Positions 22,468 through 31,679 of a stretch of 64,000 nt of DNA are shown piece by piece; the stretch's first letter is position 1; each line of letters opens with the position of its first letter. Position numbers and translations under genes: made by a program. The notes beneath the pieces are model-generated. The model searched no databases, was not told where the DNA came from, and saw nothing but the letters and a program-made list of their open reading frames with translations. The stretch covers positions 1 to 64,000 of the forward strand of contig JAHZKX010000055.1 of the NCBI GenBank assembly GCA_022600195.1, given 5' to 3'. Source of the stretch: Planctomycetota bacterium. Lineage in GTDB: Bacteria; Planctomycetota; Planctomycetia; Planctomycetales; Planctomycetaceae.

Positions 22468-22550
22468 GGATTCTTCCTTCAGAGATAAACGTTCCAGAAA
22501 CAATGCAAGTTAATGTAAAGAGATCAACTCTGATTTACAATCGATTCGCA

Positions 22551-22949
22551 TTAAGTAAAAAACTGAAACTCACCCGCAGGAGCAAATGCATTCTGGAAAT
22601 GCTGGATTTCTGGTGCTGATTTTTGAACAGGCCAGAGAATCGAAATCACATCAAACCGGGCAGGACTGTTCAATAACTGATGATTCTTGAGAAACGAACT
22701 GGCCAGTCGTGTGAGCTGACTTTGTTTTTGTCGCGCAACGGCTTCAAAAGGTTGACCTTTCAAATCGTTTTGTCGCGTTTTAACTTCAATAAACACGACC
22801 GTCTCGCGATCCAGGGCGATAATGTCGATTTCCCCCAGATCCGTCCGATACTGCTTTGCTAAGATCGAATACCCCTGCCGTTTCAGAAACCTGACGGCAG
22901 CACGTTCGCCTTTATCGCCCAAAAGCTTTCCGAACCATTTACCAGCCAT
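22551..22949 (-). CDS. yraN: YraN family (UPF0102) nuclease-fold protein
   Basis: The 132-residue protein carries the YraN signature: GERAAVRFLKRQGYSIL, then TDLGEIDIIALD and VVFIEVKTR. These Asp, Glu and Lys residues form a restriction-endonuease-like PD-(D/E)XK arrangement; the biological role of the family is unsettled. ATG 22949 is preceded by AGGTAA six bases upstream and fits better than a TTG at 22955. The gene follows rplS in the same direction, an association common in bacteria. Confidence 0.93.
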   Translation of the reverse strand: MAGKWFGKLLGDKGERAAVRFLKRQGYSILAKQYRTDLGEIDIIALDRETVVFIEVKTRQNDLKGQPFEAVARQKQSQLTRLASSFLKNHQLLNSPARFDVISILWPVQKSAPEIQHFQNAFAPAGEFQFFT

Positions 22950-22999
22950 AAGCAATTACCTGAAAACAAAGGTAAAGCTGAACTCAAGCTGAGATACCC

Positions 23000-23026
23000 G
23001 AAGCGCTGAAACAGCTCCAGCGCTTC
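23000..23026 (-). other. 9-bp perfect stem-loop after rplS
   Basis: GAAGCGCTG (23000-23008) and CAGCGCTTC (23018-23026) form a GC-rich stem with a nine-base loop, 22 bases past the rplS stop codon and 50 bases before yraN. No U tract follows on the minus strand. It could be an RNA-processing or 3'-end-protecting hairpin, or a weak terminator that sets the rplS:yraN ratio. Confidence 0.55.
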
Positions 23027-23047
23027 TGCCATCTATCCTGTTGCGAT

Positions 23048-23416
23048 TTACTCTTCGACTTTTTTCACTTTAGCACGGCGTTCGGTCAGACGTGTTGACT
23101 TACCAACTCGATCACGGAGATAATAAAGCTTGGCACGACGAACTCGACCATGTCGTTTGATTTCCAGTTTGGCGATTTTTGGTGAATTCACCGGAAAAAT
23201 TCGTTCGACACCTTCGCCGGCAACGATTCTTCGCACTGTGAAATTTTCACGCGTTCCGCTTCCACGTCGAGAGATGATCACACCGCTGAAAATCTGAATA
23301 CGCTCCTTATCACCTTCTTGAATTCGGGAGTGCACATCAACGGTATCACCAATTTCGAATTGAAGTGGCTCTTCGCGAAGGCTGGATGCTTCTACTTTTT
23401 TCATTAATTCCTGCAT
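23048..23416 (-). CDS. rplS: 50S ribosomal protein L19
   Basis: This is a normal-length (122 residues) L19, which sits at the 30S-50S interface of the ribosome. FEIGDTVDVHSRI, IFSGVIISRRGSGTRENFTVRRI and the C-terminal RAKLYYLRDRVGKSTRL are hallmark blocks. GAGGA lies nine bases before the ATG. It is transcribed after trmD, the usual order. Confidence 0.98.
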   Translation of the reverse strand: MQELMKKVEASSLREEPLQFEIGDTVDVHSRIQEGDKERIQIFSGVIISRRGSGTRENFTVRRIVAGEGVERIFPVNSPKIAKLEIKRHGRVRRAKLYYLRDRVGKSTRLTERRAKVKKVEE

Positions 23417-23493
23417 GACTCAAAGTCCTCTTTGCATGATTACCATCATCTGAATAAAATGACTGAAACCGTGCTGTTTTCATTAAGTTTAGT

Positions 23494-24195
23494 TCAAATT
23501 GAATTTGATTCCGACTCAGTTAAAAGATCATTACGCCGCTCGCGAGTTCGAATCAAACTCTGTTCGTGACGCCAACGTGCGATCTCCTGGTGATTTCCAC
23601 TTAGTAACACTTCCGGAACTTCCATTCCACGAAAGTTTTGAGGCCGCGTGTATTGAGGATGTTCCAACAGCCCCGATTCTGAAAAGGAATCGTACTTGGC
23701 ACTGCTTTCATCTCCCAACACTCCGGGAATCAACCGGATCACAGTCTCGATTATCAACATGGCTGGCACTTCCCCTCCATTGGTAATGAAGTCACCTGCC
23801 GAAATTTCCATTGGCTCCAGACCAATGCGGATTCGCTCGTCGAACCCTTCGTATCTTCCACATAGTAATGTCAGTTGTCGTTCTTTTGACAATTCCTGAG
23901 CCAGACTTTGATTCAACGTTCTCCCCTGGGGAGTCAGCATGATCAATTTGCCAGTCTCTGGAACCGTTTCCTGAACGTGCTCTACACATCCAAATACTGT
24001 TTCACAACCAATCAACATCCCCGGACCACCTCCATAAGGGCGGTCATCTACTGAGGCGTGCTTGTCTGTTGCCCAGTCTCGAAAATTCCAACGTTGTATC
24101 TCTACTAATTGATTTTGGATCGCTCTCCTCAGCAGACCCTGCTCAAGATAGCTATCAAATAGCTCGGGAAACAAAGTTAGAATATCAAATCGCAT
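23494..24195 (-). CDS. trmD: tRNA (guanine-N1-)-methyltransferase
   Basis: TrmD methylates G37 next to the anticodon to prevent frameshifting. The 233-residue protein has the SPOUT trefoil-knot motifs: PYGGGPGMLIG near residue 53, LLCGRYEGFDERI near 110 and GDFITNGGEVPAM near 130. It lies between rpsP and rplS as in many bacteria, but rimM, often found between rpsP and trmD, is missing here; the rpsP-trmD gap is only 45 bases. Confidence 0.98.
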   Translation of the reverse strand: MRFDILTLFPELFDSYLEQGLLRRAIQNQLVEIQRWNFRDWATDKHASVDDRPYGGGPGMLIGCETVFGCVEHVQETVPETGKLIMLTPQGRTLNQSLAQELSKERQLTLLCGRYEGFDERIRIGLEPMEISAGDFITNGGEVPAMLIIETVIRLIPGVLGDESSAKYDSFSESGLLEHPQYTRPQNFRGMEVPEVLLSGNHQEIARWRHEQSLIRTRERRNDLLTESESNSI

Positions 24196-24240
24196 TGTGC
24201 TCTCTCAAAGAGCGAACTTCTGTCCAAACATCTCAGGAAC

Positions 24241-24648
24241 TTATTCTGAGGGAGTGTCTGCTTCAGGGGTCGCTGCCTCTTCAGAAGTAGCTTCTGCAGA
24301 ATCTGCTGTCTCCGCTGATTCTTCCTGAGTTTCCGGTTCCGGTTCAGGAGCTGGTTCCTTAGGAGCAATCAGAGGTGCAGGTGCAGCCGCTGTTCCAAAT
24401 TTATTCTGTTTTACTTTTTTGATCAGTGTTGCAACGTTATCAGATGGTTTCGCACCGACTGACATCCAGTAATCAACACGTTCCATGTTAATCGTCACAC
24501 GCTTTGATTTATCGGCAACGGAAGTATCGTAAGTACCGATCTCTTCTATTGCTGCACCATCGCGCTGCTTGCGTGAATCCATCACACAAATACGATAGAA
24601 GGGACGATGTTTTCGACCCATTCTTTTCATACGAATTTTAACTGCCAC
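24241..24648 (-). CDS. rpsP: 30S ribosomal protein S16 with acidic C-terminal extension
   Basis: The first 80 residues are a standard S16 (VKIRMKRMGRKHRPFYRI, then ERVDYWMSVGAKPSDNV). From about residue 85 the chain continues for some 50 residues with a low-complexity Ala/Pro/Glu/Thr tail, so the protein is 135 residues against the usual 80-90. The tail is acidic, unlike most ribosomal protein extensions. The start is GTG with AAGGAG seven bases upstream. It follows ffh and precedes trmD. Confidence 0.97.
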   Translation of the reverse strand: MAVKIRMKRMGRKHRPFYRICVMDSRKQRDGAAIEEIGTYDTSVADKSKRVTINMERVDYWMSVGAKPSDNVATLIKKVKQNKFGTAAAPAPLIAPKEPAPEPEPETQEESAETADSAEATSEEAATPEADTPSE

Positions 24649-24730
24649 TAAACTTCTCCTTTTGACTCTTACTTTATGAAAGATACACTTTGTTATACAT
24701 GCGAAACAACTTCAGATTCCGCTAGTCCGA

Positions 24731-26209
24731 CTAACGGTTTTTCTTGCGTTGTTTCTTCTTGGCTTTTCTCTCTTTTTTCTTCTTTTCACGAAGCTTCGCG
24801 GGATCACCACCACGTTTACTTCGCTCTTTCTGTCTGCCCATGCCTCCGGAGGGATCCATCATCCCGCCCGACGACAACTCCTTCATGGCTTTCATCTTGT
24901 CACGCATTCCCATGCCAGCCATCTTCTGCATGACTCCTGCCATGTTATTAAAATCTTTGACCAGACGACTGATTTCAGAGGGATCCGAACCACTACCCAA
25001 CGCTATACGGCGACGGCGACCATGATCAATCAGATCGGGATTTTGACGTTCGGCTGGTGTCATGGAACCAATAATGGCATCGATGCGTTTCATTTCCGAG
25101 CCCGGATCAACATCCGGATTCGTATCCAGCATTCCCCCCATGCCGGGAATCATTTTCATGATTTCCCGCAATGGTCCCATTTTTCGAATGGTTGCCATCT
25201 GCTTCTGGAAATCATTCAGATCAAATTTACCCTGAGCCATCCGGTTCTGAAGGTCGGCAGCATCTTCTTCATTAAACTGCTGTTGTGCTTTCTCGACCAG
25301 AGAAACCACATCCCCCATCCCGAGAATACGTCCCGCCATCCGGTCAGGATAAAATGCTTCCAGACGGTCCAGAGCTTCCCCGACACCAATAAACTTGATG
25401 GGAACTCCGGTGACTTCTTTCACACTCAGTGCAGCACCGCCGCGTGTATCACCGTCTAATTTTGTCAGGATAACGCCATCGAGTTCCAATGCTTCGTTAA
25501 AGGCGTAAGCACTGTTAACGGCATCTTGCCCGGTCATGGCGTCACAGGCAAATATTACCTGATCTGGCTGGAGCTTGCGTTCAATCTGCTCCAGCTCTTT
25601 CATCAATTGTTCGTCTACGTGCAAGCGGCCTGCCGTATCGAGAATGACCGTATCAACATTCCCCAGCTTCTTCGCCTGACTCAGTCCATTCTGGCAGACT
25701 TTGACCGCGTTGTTTCCATCCGGTGCCTCGGCATGCACGGGAACATCGACCTGACCGGCTATGACTTTTAACTGTTCAATCGCCGCGGGACGTTGTAAGT
25801 CGGCTGCCACCAGCATCGGCTTACGCCCCTCCTCTTTCAGGAGTCGCGCCAGCTTACCACAGGTTGTCGTTTTTCCACTTCCCTGAAGTCCACACATCAT
25901 AATGACGGTGATACCAGTTGGTCGGTATTCAAAACCCGGTTCGACAGGCCCCATCAGGTTGATTAATTCCTGATGGACAATTCCAATAATCTGCTCATCA
26001 GGTCGAAGAGACTTGAGAACTTTTTCACCGACGGCCTGCTCTGTAACCCGCTCAATGAAACTGGTTGCAATTTCATAATTAACATCAGCTTCCAGCAATG
26101 CCTGCCGTACTTCGCGCAGACCATCCTTGATATTGCCCTCGGTGAGTTTCCCACCGCGGGCAAGACCGCTGAGTGCACCTTGCAGACTGGATGTTAATCC
26201 TTCAAACAC
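24731..26209 (-). CDS. ffh: Signal recognition particle protein Ffh (SRP54)
   Basis: This 492-residue GTPase binds signal sequences and 4.5S/SRP RNA and delivers ribosomes to FtsY at the membrane. The N domain starts [12 protein letters not shown]; the G domain has [22 protein letters not shown] and [10 protein letters not shown]; the M domain is methionine-rich near its end and finishes with a very basic Lys/Arg tail (about 35 residues). The family almost always begins at Phe-Glu-Gly-Leu, so I chose GTG 26209, which encodes the initiator before it; a longer frame from 26284 adds 25 residues without family resemblance. It heads the ffh-rpsP-trmD-rplS cluster. Confidence 0.97.
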   Translation of the reverse strand: MFEGLTSSLQGALSGLARGGKLTEGNIKDGLREVRQALLEADVNYEIATSFIERVTEQAVGEKVLKSLRPDEQIIGIVHQELINLMGPVEPGFEYRPTGITVIMMCGLQGSGKTTTCGKLARLLKEEGRKPMLVAADLQRPAAIEQLKVIAGQVDVPVHAEAPDGNNAVKVCQNGLSQAKKLGNVDTVILDTAGRLHVDEQLMKELEQIERKLQPDQVIFACDAMTGQDAVNSAYAFNEALELDGVILTKLDGDTRGGAALSVKEVTGVPIKFIGVGEALDRLEAFYPDRMAGRILGMGDVVSLVEKAQQQFNEEDAADLQNRMAQGKFDLNDFQKQMATIRKMGPLREIMKMIPGMGGMLDTNPDVDPGSEMKRIDAIIGSMTPAERQNPDLIDHGRRRRIALGSGSDPSEISRLVKDFNNMAGVMQKMAGMGMRDKMKAMKELSSGGMMDPSGGMGRQKERSKRGGDPAKLREKKKKERKAKKKQRKKNR

Positions 26210-26846
26210 GTGTGATATCCAAATCGCTGTAAACAAAAAACGATGTATTAAACCAATAGAAATATATTGGGAACACAGTCTCAAATCACGTCAAGCAATG
26301 CAAAAATGAGCGCAAAACGCGTACGCAAACCTAGAACATACAGGATGTTAGGGCAAAACGCCCAGACTTCCGTCGGTGCCGGAATTCGCAAAGTTGTGAT
26401 GAGACAATAACTTGCATCAAGCGGTGGAGTTTAAAAGCTGGCTGAACAATATACAACGGCTCCAGCATTACTTTTTAAAATTCTTGCCCCTTTTGCTCTT
26501 CGGAATTCCTACAATGTTATACAACCTGCTGAAATCTTCGCCGTAGAATTCATCATTCAGGCATTCAGTAACAGCGGATTTTATCAGTTAAATTGAATGC
26601 ATTCAGTAAATGACTTTGATTTTTGGTTTTGTCATGCTCTGAAACCTTATATTCAAGGCTCAAATTGTGTATGTTTCTTGGTCCCGTTTGCTGATTCCCG
26701 ACAAAACGTATCCCCATGTATACATGAACCCCGCTGGCAATCCCCGTGTCAGAGCGGATAATCTTGATACACCTAAAACAAATTAAGAACGACAGTATTT
26801 CACGATCTATTTTTAATAATTCGAGTTGGAACGAAACAAAGAAAAG
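26210..26846. other. Divergent intergenic region between ffh and leuC
   Basis: These about 640 bases should hold promoters for both directions. A small hairpin GGGC-AAAAC-GCCC lies at 26351-26363. I looked for a T-box, a leucine-rich leader peptide and a terminator-like attenuator before leuC and found none that is convincing. No gene is apparent. Confidence 0.45.
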
Positions 26847-28268
26847 ATGAGTAGCACAAAAAATCTGTTCGATAAAGTCTGGGATTTACACTCCGTCAAA
26901 AACCTTGATTCCGGTCAGGATCAATTGTTAATTGGTTTACACCTGATTCACGAGGTCACCAGCCCGCAAGCGTTTGAAATGTTGCGCGAGCGTGGCCTGA
27001 AAGTGATGTTCCCTGAACGTACAATTGCGACCGTGGACCATATTGTTCCCACATTAAACCAGGAACGTCCTTTTGCAGACAATCTTGCGGAACAGATGAT
27101 GTCTGCCATTGAAAAAAGCTGTCGTGAATTTGGAATCACATTGCTCGATGTCAATGACAGCCGTCAGGGAATCGTGCATGTCGTCGGGCCGGAACAGGGG
27201 CTGACACAACCTGGAATGACGATTGTTTGTGGAGACAGCCATACCAGTACTCATGGCGCCTTTGGTTCGATTGCACTCGGAATTGGTACCAGTCAGGTCG
27301 CCCATGTGCTGGCAACACAGACAATGGCTTTGGGCCGCCCGAAAGTGCGACAAATTCTGATCAATGGTGAACTGGGCCCTGGGGTAACGGCTAAAGATGT
27401 CACGTTATATATTATCCAGAAACTCGGAGTTCAGGGAGGCGTCGGCTATGCTTACGAGTATGCCGGTGAAGTCTTCGATCGGATGTCGATGGAAGAAAGG
27501 ATGACTGTTTGTAATATGAGCATCGAGGGCGGTGCCCGCTGTGGTTATATCAATCCCGACCAGACGACCATTGATTACCTGAAAGGCAGACCCTTTTCTC
27601 CTCAGGGAGACGCAATTGAAAAAGCAGCACAGTGGTGGCTCGAACTGGCTTCCGGCCCCGATGCGAAATTTGATGATGTGGTTGAACTCGATGCCGCTGA
27701 TATTGAACCAACTGTCACATGGGGAATCACACCCGCACAATCTGTAGGAGTCTCCGAAAATCTGGCTCCCATTAGCAGTTACCCGGAAGAGGAACAGACA
27801 CTGATTAAAGAAGCGTTTCGTTATATGGAACTTGAAGAAAACCAGCCAATCAAGGGCCAGAAAATCGATGTCGCCTTTATCGGTTCCTGTACGAATTCAC
27901 GCATATCTGATCTCAGAGAAGCCGCCAAAGTCGCTGAAGGATGTCATGTATCTGAACATGTACGTGCTCTGGTTGTTCCCGGATCGCAACTGGTTCGCAA
28001 GCAGGCCATTGAAGAAGGCCTCGATAAAATTTTTATCGACGCAGGCTTTGAATGGAGAGAAGCCGGTTGCTCCATGTGTCTGGCAATGAACCCGGACAAA
28101 CTGGTTGGAAACGAACTGTGTGCATCCTCCAGCAACCGTAATTTCAAAGGCAGACAGGGCAGCCCGACAGGCCGTACTTTGCTGATGAGCCCTACGATGG
28201 TCGCAGCCGCTGCCATCAATGGCTGTGTGACCGACGTTCGAGAAATGTTAAAACCTGCCACCGTTTAA
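26847..28268 (+). CDS. leuC: 3-isopropylmalate dehydratase large subunit
   Basis: LeuC with LeuD isomerises 2-isopropylmalate to 3-isopropylmalate in leucine synthesis. This 473-residue protein has [22 protein letters not shown] near residue 135 and the three 4Fe-4S cysteines in IGSCTNSR and [11 protein letters not shown], which places it in the aconitase family LeuC branch. ATG 26847 gives the usual N-terminus ([10 protein letters not shown] soon after the start); an in-frame TTG at 26826 is possible but less likely. leuD starts 53 bases downstream. Confidence 0.98.
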   Translation: MSSTKNLFDKVWDLHSVKNLDSGQDQLLIGLHLIHEVTSPQAFEMLRERGLKVMFPERTIATVDHIVPTLNQERPFADNLAEQMMSAIEKSCREFGITLLDVNDSRQGIVHVVGPEQGLTQPGMTIVCGDSHTSTHGAFGSIALGIGTSQVAHVLATQTMALGRPKVRQILINGELGPGVTAKDVTLYIIQKLGVQGGVGYAYEYAGEVFDRMSMEERMTVCNMSIEGGARCGYINPDQTTIDYLKGRPFSPQGDAIEKAAQWWLELASGPDAKFDDVVELDAADIEPTVTWGITPAQSVGVSENLAPISSYPEEEQTLIKEAFRYMELEENQPIKGQKIDVAFIGSCTNSRISDLREAAKVAEGCHVSEHVRALVVPGSQLVRKQAIEEGLDKIFIDAGFEWREAGCSMCLAMNPDKLVGNELCASSSNRNFKGRQGSPTGRTLLMSPTMVAAAAINGCVTDVREMLKPATV

Positions 28269-28321
28269 TTTACTCAAAAAAAACACATTCGACCCTATTC
28301 AAAGCTAACAAAGACAAAAAA

Positions 28322-28912
28322 ATGAATCAGATTGAAAGCATCACCGGAACTGGAATCCCGCTCTTACTGGACGACATCGACACCGATCGTATTATCCCCG
28401 CACGTTATTTGCGTTGTGTGACCTTTGAAGGTCTTGGGGAACACGCTTTCGAAGATGATCGCAAGCAGGACCCGGAACACCCCTTTGATAAGCCACAATA
28501 TCAGAATGCCTCGATACTGCTTGGCGGACGAAATTTTGGCTGCGGTTCATCCCGCGAGCATGCACCCCAATCGCTGATTCGCTGGGGAATCAAGGCTATT
28601 ATCGCCGAATCCTATGCTGAAATCTTTTTTGGTAACTGTACGGGCCTGGGAGTTCCCGCCGTTTGTGCCAGCCGTGACACACTGGAAGCCCTCGATCAGA
28701 CCATTCATAATCAGCCGGAACAGGAACTCACCGTTGACCTGTTAACGATGAAAATCAAAAGTGGCGATCAACAGTTTGATTGTACTTTACCGGATAATGC
28801 CCGTGCTGCTCTGACATCAGGCACTTATGACTTTTTGGCGCAATTACTGCAAAGCGAATCAGAAATCAAAGAACAGGCTGCAGGTGTGCCTTACTTTTCA
28901 TCCTTCGCCTGA
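28322..28912 (+). CDS. leuD: 3-isopropylmalate dehydratase small subunit
   Basis: The 196-residue swivelling-domain partner of Leu[17 protein letters not shown] opens the protein and [16 protein letters not shown], the substrate-binding loop, is near residue 68. It sits right after leuC on the same strand and is certainly part of the same operon. No leuB or leuA is in the window. Confidence 0.98.
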   Translation: MNQIESITGTGIPLLLDDIDTDRIIPARYLRCVTFEGLGEHAFEDDRKQDPEHPFDKPQYQNASILLGGRNFGCGSSREHAPQSLIRWGIKAIIAESYAEIFFGNCTGLGVPAVCASRDTLEALDQTIHNQPEQELTVDLLTMKIKSGDQQFDCTLPDNARAALTSGTYDFLAQLLQSESEIKEQAAGVPYFSSFA

Positions 28913-28945
28913 TCCAAGCATAAAGGCTATCTGCATCCACCTTCT

Positions 28946-28993
28946 GAGTCTGCGCGGATTAATGCATTGACACACCCTGTGTTTTGCAGACTC
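28946..28993 (+). other. Nested inverted repeats between leuD and apbE
   Basis: GAGTCTGC (28946-28953) and GCAGACTC (28986-28993) are perfect complements that enclose a second small hairpin, ACACA-CCC-TGTGT (28970-28982) followed by TTT. The element begins 34 bases after the leuD stop. It might end the leu transcript or protect its 3' end; the T run is too short to call a terminator. Confidence 0.45.
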
Positions 28994-29039
28994 GACTAAT
29001 GTGTATTTATGCCCGTGCTCTTATGGCGAACGTGCTTCT

Positions 29040-30146
29040 ATGTCTGAGAAAAATACGAACAGTAATCGTCGTGAATTTCTGACGGGACGCGTCTTAAAAA
29101 ATGCGATCGAACAGACCGGAGAGAATCTGGCTGACTATCTCGGCGATGCAACAGAAGAATTTGCTGCGCCCGCAGGTGGTTCTAACGTTCGTTTGAGTAC
29201 GCGCGCAATGGCAACGGAATTTGCCGTGGTGATGAATCCCGGCCCGAGCCAACAGGTGACCCAGGCTTCTGATGCCCTGGATCTGCTTCACAATCTGGAG
29301 CAGTTAATGACCGTTTACCGATCAGACAGCGCGATGTCGCTTGTGAACGCCCAGGCCGCCGAACGTCCTGTTACCGTCGATTCACAATTGTTTGATATCC
29401 TTGATTTAGCGCGACAGATCTGTCTGGAAACGGAAGGAGGCTTCGATCCCTCAGCCGGTCCACTGATCGCGCTCTGGCGGGAGTGCAGACAACAGGGGCG
29501 TATCCCCTCGCAGCAGGAAATTGATGTTTGCCTCACCCTTACGGGCATTGAGCAATTTCAATTTGACCCGGAAGCGAAAACCATTCAATACCGAACTCCT
29601 GAAAATGAACTGAATCTGGGAGGCATCGGTAAAGGCTATGCACTGGATGTGGCAGGAGAGTTTTTAACTGAACAGGAGTTAGAAAGCTGGCTGTTTTATG
29701 GCGGTTTCAGCAGTATTCTTGCCAAAGGCACTCACAATCAACTACCGGGCTGGCCGGTGGGTATCAAAAATCCACTCTTTACAAGTCAGCGTTTGGGAAC
29801 GATTTTGCTGCAGAACAATGCCCTGTCATCCAGTGGGTCTTCAGTACAGCATTTTCGTCATCAGGGAAAACGATATGGCCATATTCTGGATCCTCGCACG
29901 GGGTGGCCTGTTGCGGAACTCCTGTCTGTAACGGTTATTGCTCCGACGGCGGCTTTGGCAGATGCACTTTCGACCGCTTTTTATGTAATCGGGATCGAAA
30001 AAGCCCTGGAGTATTGCGATAATCACAGTAATGTCGGTACGATTTTAATTCCAGCACCCACCCAAGGCCGAAAACTCTCGCCGGTAATTCGCGGAATTCC
30101 AAATGAGTTTCTGTTCCTGGATCGCGACCAATTGTTGTCACAATGA
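29040..30146 (+). CDS. ApbE-type FAD:protein FMN transferase
   Basis: ApbE enzymes cleave FAD and attach FMN covalently to Thr/Ser of exported flavoproteins such as Rnf and Nqr subunits. The 368-residue protein has the family blocks RAMATEFAVVM, ETEGGFDPSAGPL, LNLGGIGKGYALD (near 215) and GHILDPRTGWPV, the last of which carries Mg-binding positions. The N-terminus has RREFLTG at residues 9-15, which looks like a twin-arginine motif, but no hydrophobic segment follows, so Tat export is doubtful. Start 29040 is preferred by content, not by a ribosome-binding site; 29001 is an alternative. No flavinylated partner is seen nearby. Confidence 0.9.
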   Translation: MSEKNTNSNRREFLTGRVLKNAIEQTGENLADYLGDATEEFAAPAGGSNVRLSTRAMATEFAVVMNPGPSQQVTQASDALDLLHNLEQLMTVYRSDSAMSLVNAQAAERPVTVDSQLFDILDLARQICLETEGGFDPSAGPLIALWRECRQQGRIPSQQEIDVCLTLTGIEQFQFDPEAKTIQYRTPENELNLGGIGKGYALDVAGEFLTEQELESWLFYGGFSSILAKGTHNQLPGWPVGIKNPLFTSQRLGTILLQNNALSSSGSSVQHFRHQGKRYGHILDPRTGWPVAELLSVTVIAPTAALADALSTAFYVIGIEKALEYCDNHSNVGTILIPAPTQGRKLSPVIRGIPNEFLFLDRDQLLSQ

Positions 30147-30204
30147 TTTGTCGCTATAAAGGAATATACTGACCACAGGCTCATTCCTGGTATGAAAGCC
30201 AGAT

Positions 30205-30218
30205 CACTTCATGAAGTG
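30205..30218. promoter_or_regulatory. 14-bp perfect palindrome upstream of the DoxX-like gene
   Basis: CACTTCATGAAGTG reads the same on both strands and lies 95 bases before the GTG start at 30313. Position and symmetry suit a protein-binding operator, but chance cannot be excluded. Confidence 0.3.
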
Positions 30219-30312
30219 TTCGCGCCGATTAGCAGACTTTCAATACCGTTTGAGCTAAATTAATGAGCATGCCTGTTAGATATCATCCCTTAAAAAACAA
30301 AGGGTTTATAGA

Positions 30313-31545
30313 GTGAAAGATTTAAAGAAAATCACAGGAATCACAATCCTGTTCATTGTTGTATTACGGCTCTCGATCGGCTGGCAACTGCTGTATGAAG
30401 GCTTGTGGAAAATTGAAGCTTTAAGTTCTCCCCGACCCTGGACGGCTGCCGGTTATCTGAGGAACTCCAAAGGTCCTTTCCGCGATCATTACCGCAACAT
30501 GACGGGTGACCCCGATGATCTGAACTGGCTGGACGCTGAAAAAGTCGAAGCAAAGTGGCTCGCATGGGAACAACGCTTTCTCAATCAATATCCGAACCTG
30601 ACCGATGCACAGAAATCAAAATTGCGGCAGATGATCAATGGCAGTAAATCTTTCGCAGCAGAACTGAGTGCATTACCCCCAAGCGTCAAATTCAGGGGAA
30701 GCGTGGGAAATGCGATTAAGTATGATGCAAATCGGAAACGATTGATCGTAGACGGTCAACGCCATTTAACACCCGCAGAAAAGCAACGCCTGCAGAAAAT
30801 GGTGCCCGTTGAAAAAGGCCCTAATGGCAAATTGATGGGTGGAACCAAGCTGGACCAGGAATTTTATGATGCTGTTGAAAAAGTTTACGCACGCTCTGCC
30901 CGGCTCAGCTACATTGAGCAAATGCGGGCTTCCCTGCTTGGCAATCCTGAAGTAGCTGGCTCGATCAATAAAAAACAGGAAGGGACGATTGACGGCAAAA
31001 AGATCGGCAAAATCGAGCAGTACAAAAAGTCTCTGGAGCGATATGAACAAAATCTTGCCAAAGCAGATCAGACCTATAAATTAGACCATCTTAATAAACA
31101 CTGGGCTGAAATTCAGGGAATGAGGGCCAATCTCGTCAACCCGATCCGAGGTCTGGAAGACGAAATGAAAACCGAAGCCGCAAAACTGCTCACTGCAGAA
31201 CAAATTGCTTTAGGGCCCGTCCCGCCTGCAGACACGCAAATGTATCGCGTGAATATGTTAACGATTGCCAGCCTGACCATACTCGGAATCATGCTTCTGG
31301 TCGGCTTCGGTACTAGAATCGCCGCGATCGGGGCAGCAGGTATGCTGATGTCATTCTATCTGGTCATGCCCCCCTGGCCGGGAGTCCCACCAGCACCGGG
31401 GCCTGAACACAGTTTGTTTGTGAATAAAAATATCATTGAAGCCATCGCATTATTAGCCATTGCCAGTCTTCCCACTGGAACCTGGTTTGGCATCGATGGT
31501 TTGATTTCTCGTTTTTTCCGTAAAAAGAAAAAAACCACTAAGTAA
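30313..31545 (+). CDS. DoxX-like membrane protein with a large insertion
   Basis: The 410-residue protein starts with a hydrophobic helix and the block RLSIGWQLLYEGLWKIE (about 19-35) typical of DoxX/thiosulfate:quinone oxidoreductase-like membrane proteins. A hydrophilic stretch of some 270 residues rich in Lys, Glu and Gln follows, predicted helical and partly coiled-coil by composition. Three hydrophobic segments close the protein (about 312-335, 337-355 and 372-392), so the four-helix DoxX bundle appears split after its first helix. Start is GTG with AGGG eight bases upstream. Function is not known; the next gene is a Gfo/Idh/MocA oxidoreductase in the same direction. Confidence 0.72.
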   Translation: MKDLKKITGITILFIVVLRLSIGWQLLYEGLWKIEALSSPRPWTAAGYLRNSKGPFRDHYRNMTGDPDDLNWLDAEKVEAKWLAWEQRFLNQYPNLTDAQKSKLRQMINGSKSFAAELSALPPSVKFRGSVGNAIKYDANRKRLIVDGQRHLTPAEKQRLQKMVPVEKGPNGKLMGGTKLDQEFYDAVEKVYARSARLSYIEQMRASLLGNPEVAGSINKKQEGTIDGKKIGKIEQYKKSLERYEQNLAKADQTYKLDHLNKHWAEIQGMRANLVNPIRGLEDEMKTEAAKLLTAEQIALGPVPPADTQMYRVNMLTIASLTILGIMLLVGFGTRIAAIGAAGMLMSFYLVMPPWPGVPPAPGPEHSLFVNKNIIEAIALLAIASLPTGTWFGIDGLISRFFRKKKKTTK

Positions 31546-31679
31546 AGCCCTTAATTCCACTTACAATTGCGTAAGAACTGCAGGAAAATCTAACAAAAAC
31601 CTTATTTCCAGACTATAATCGAACAACTTAATCATTCCAGACCGGAAATCGATACGCGATGCGTATCAGGAGCAAAAAT

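Noticed and set aside
26210-26846. T-box or leucine attenuator before leuC
   Set aside because: No T-box sequence, no leucine-rich small frame and no hairpin with a T run was found.
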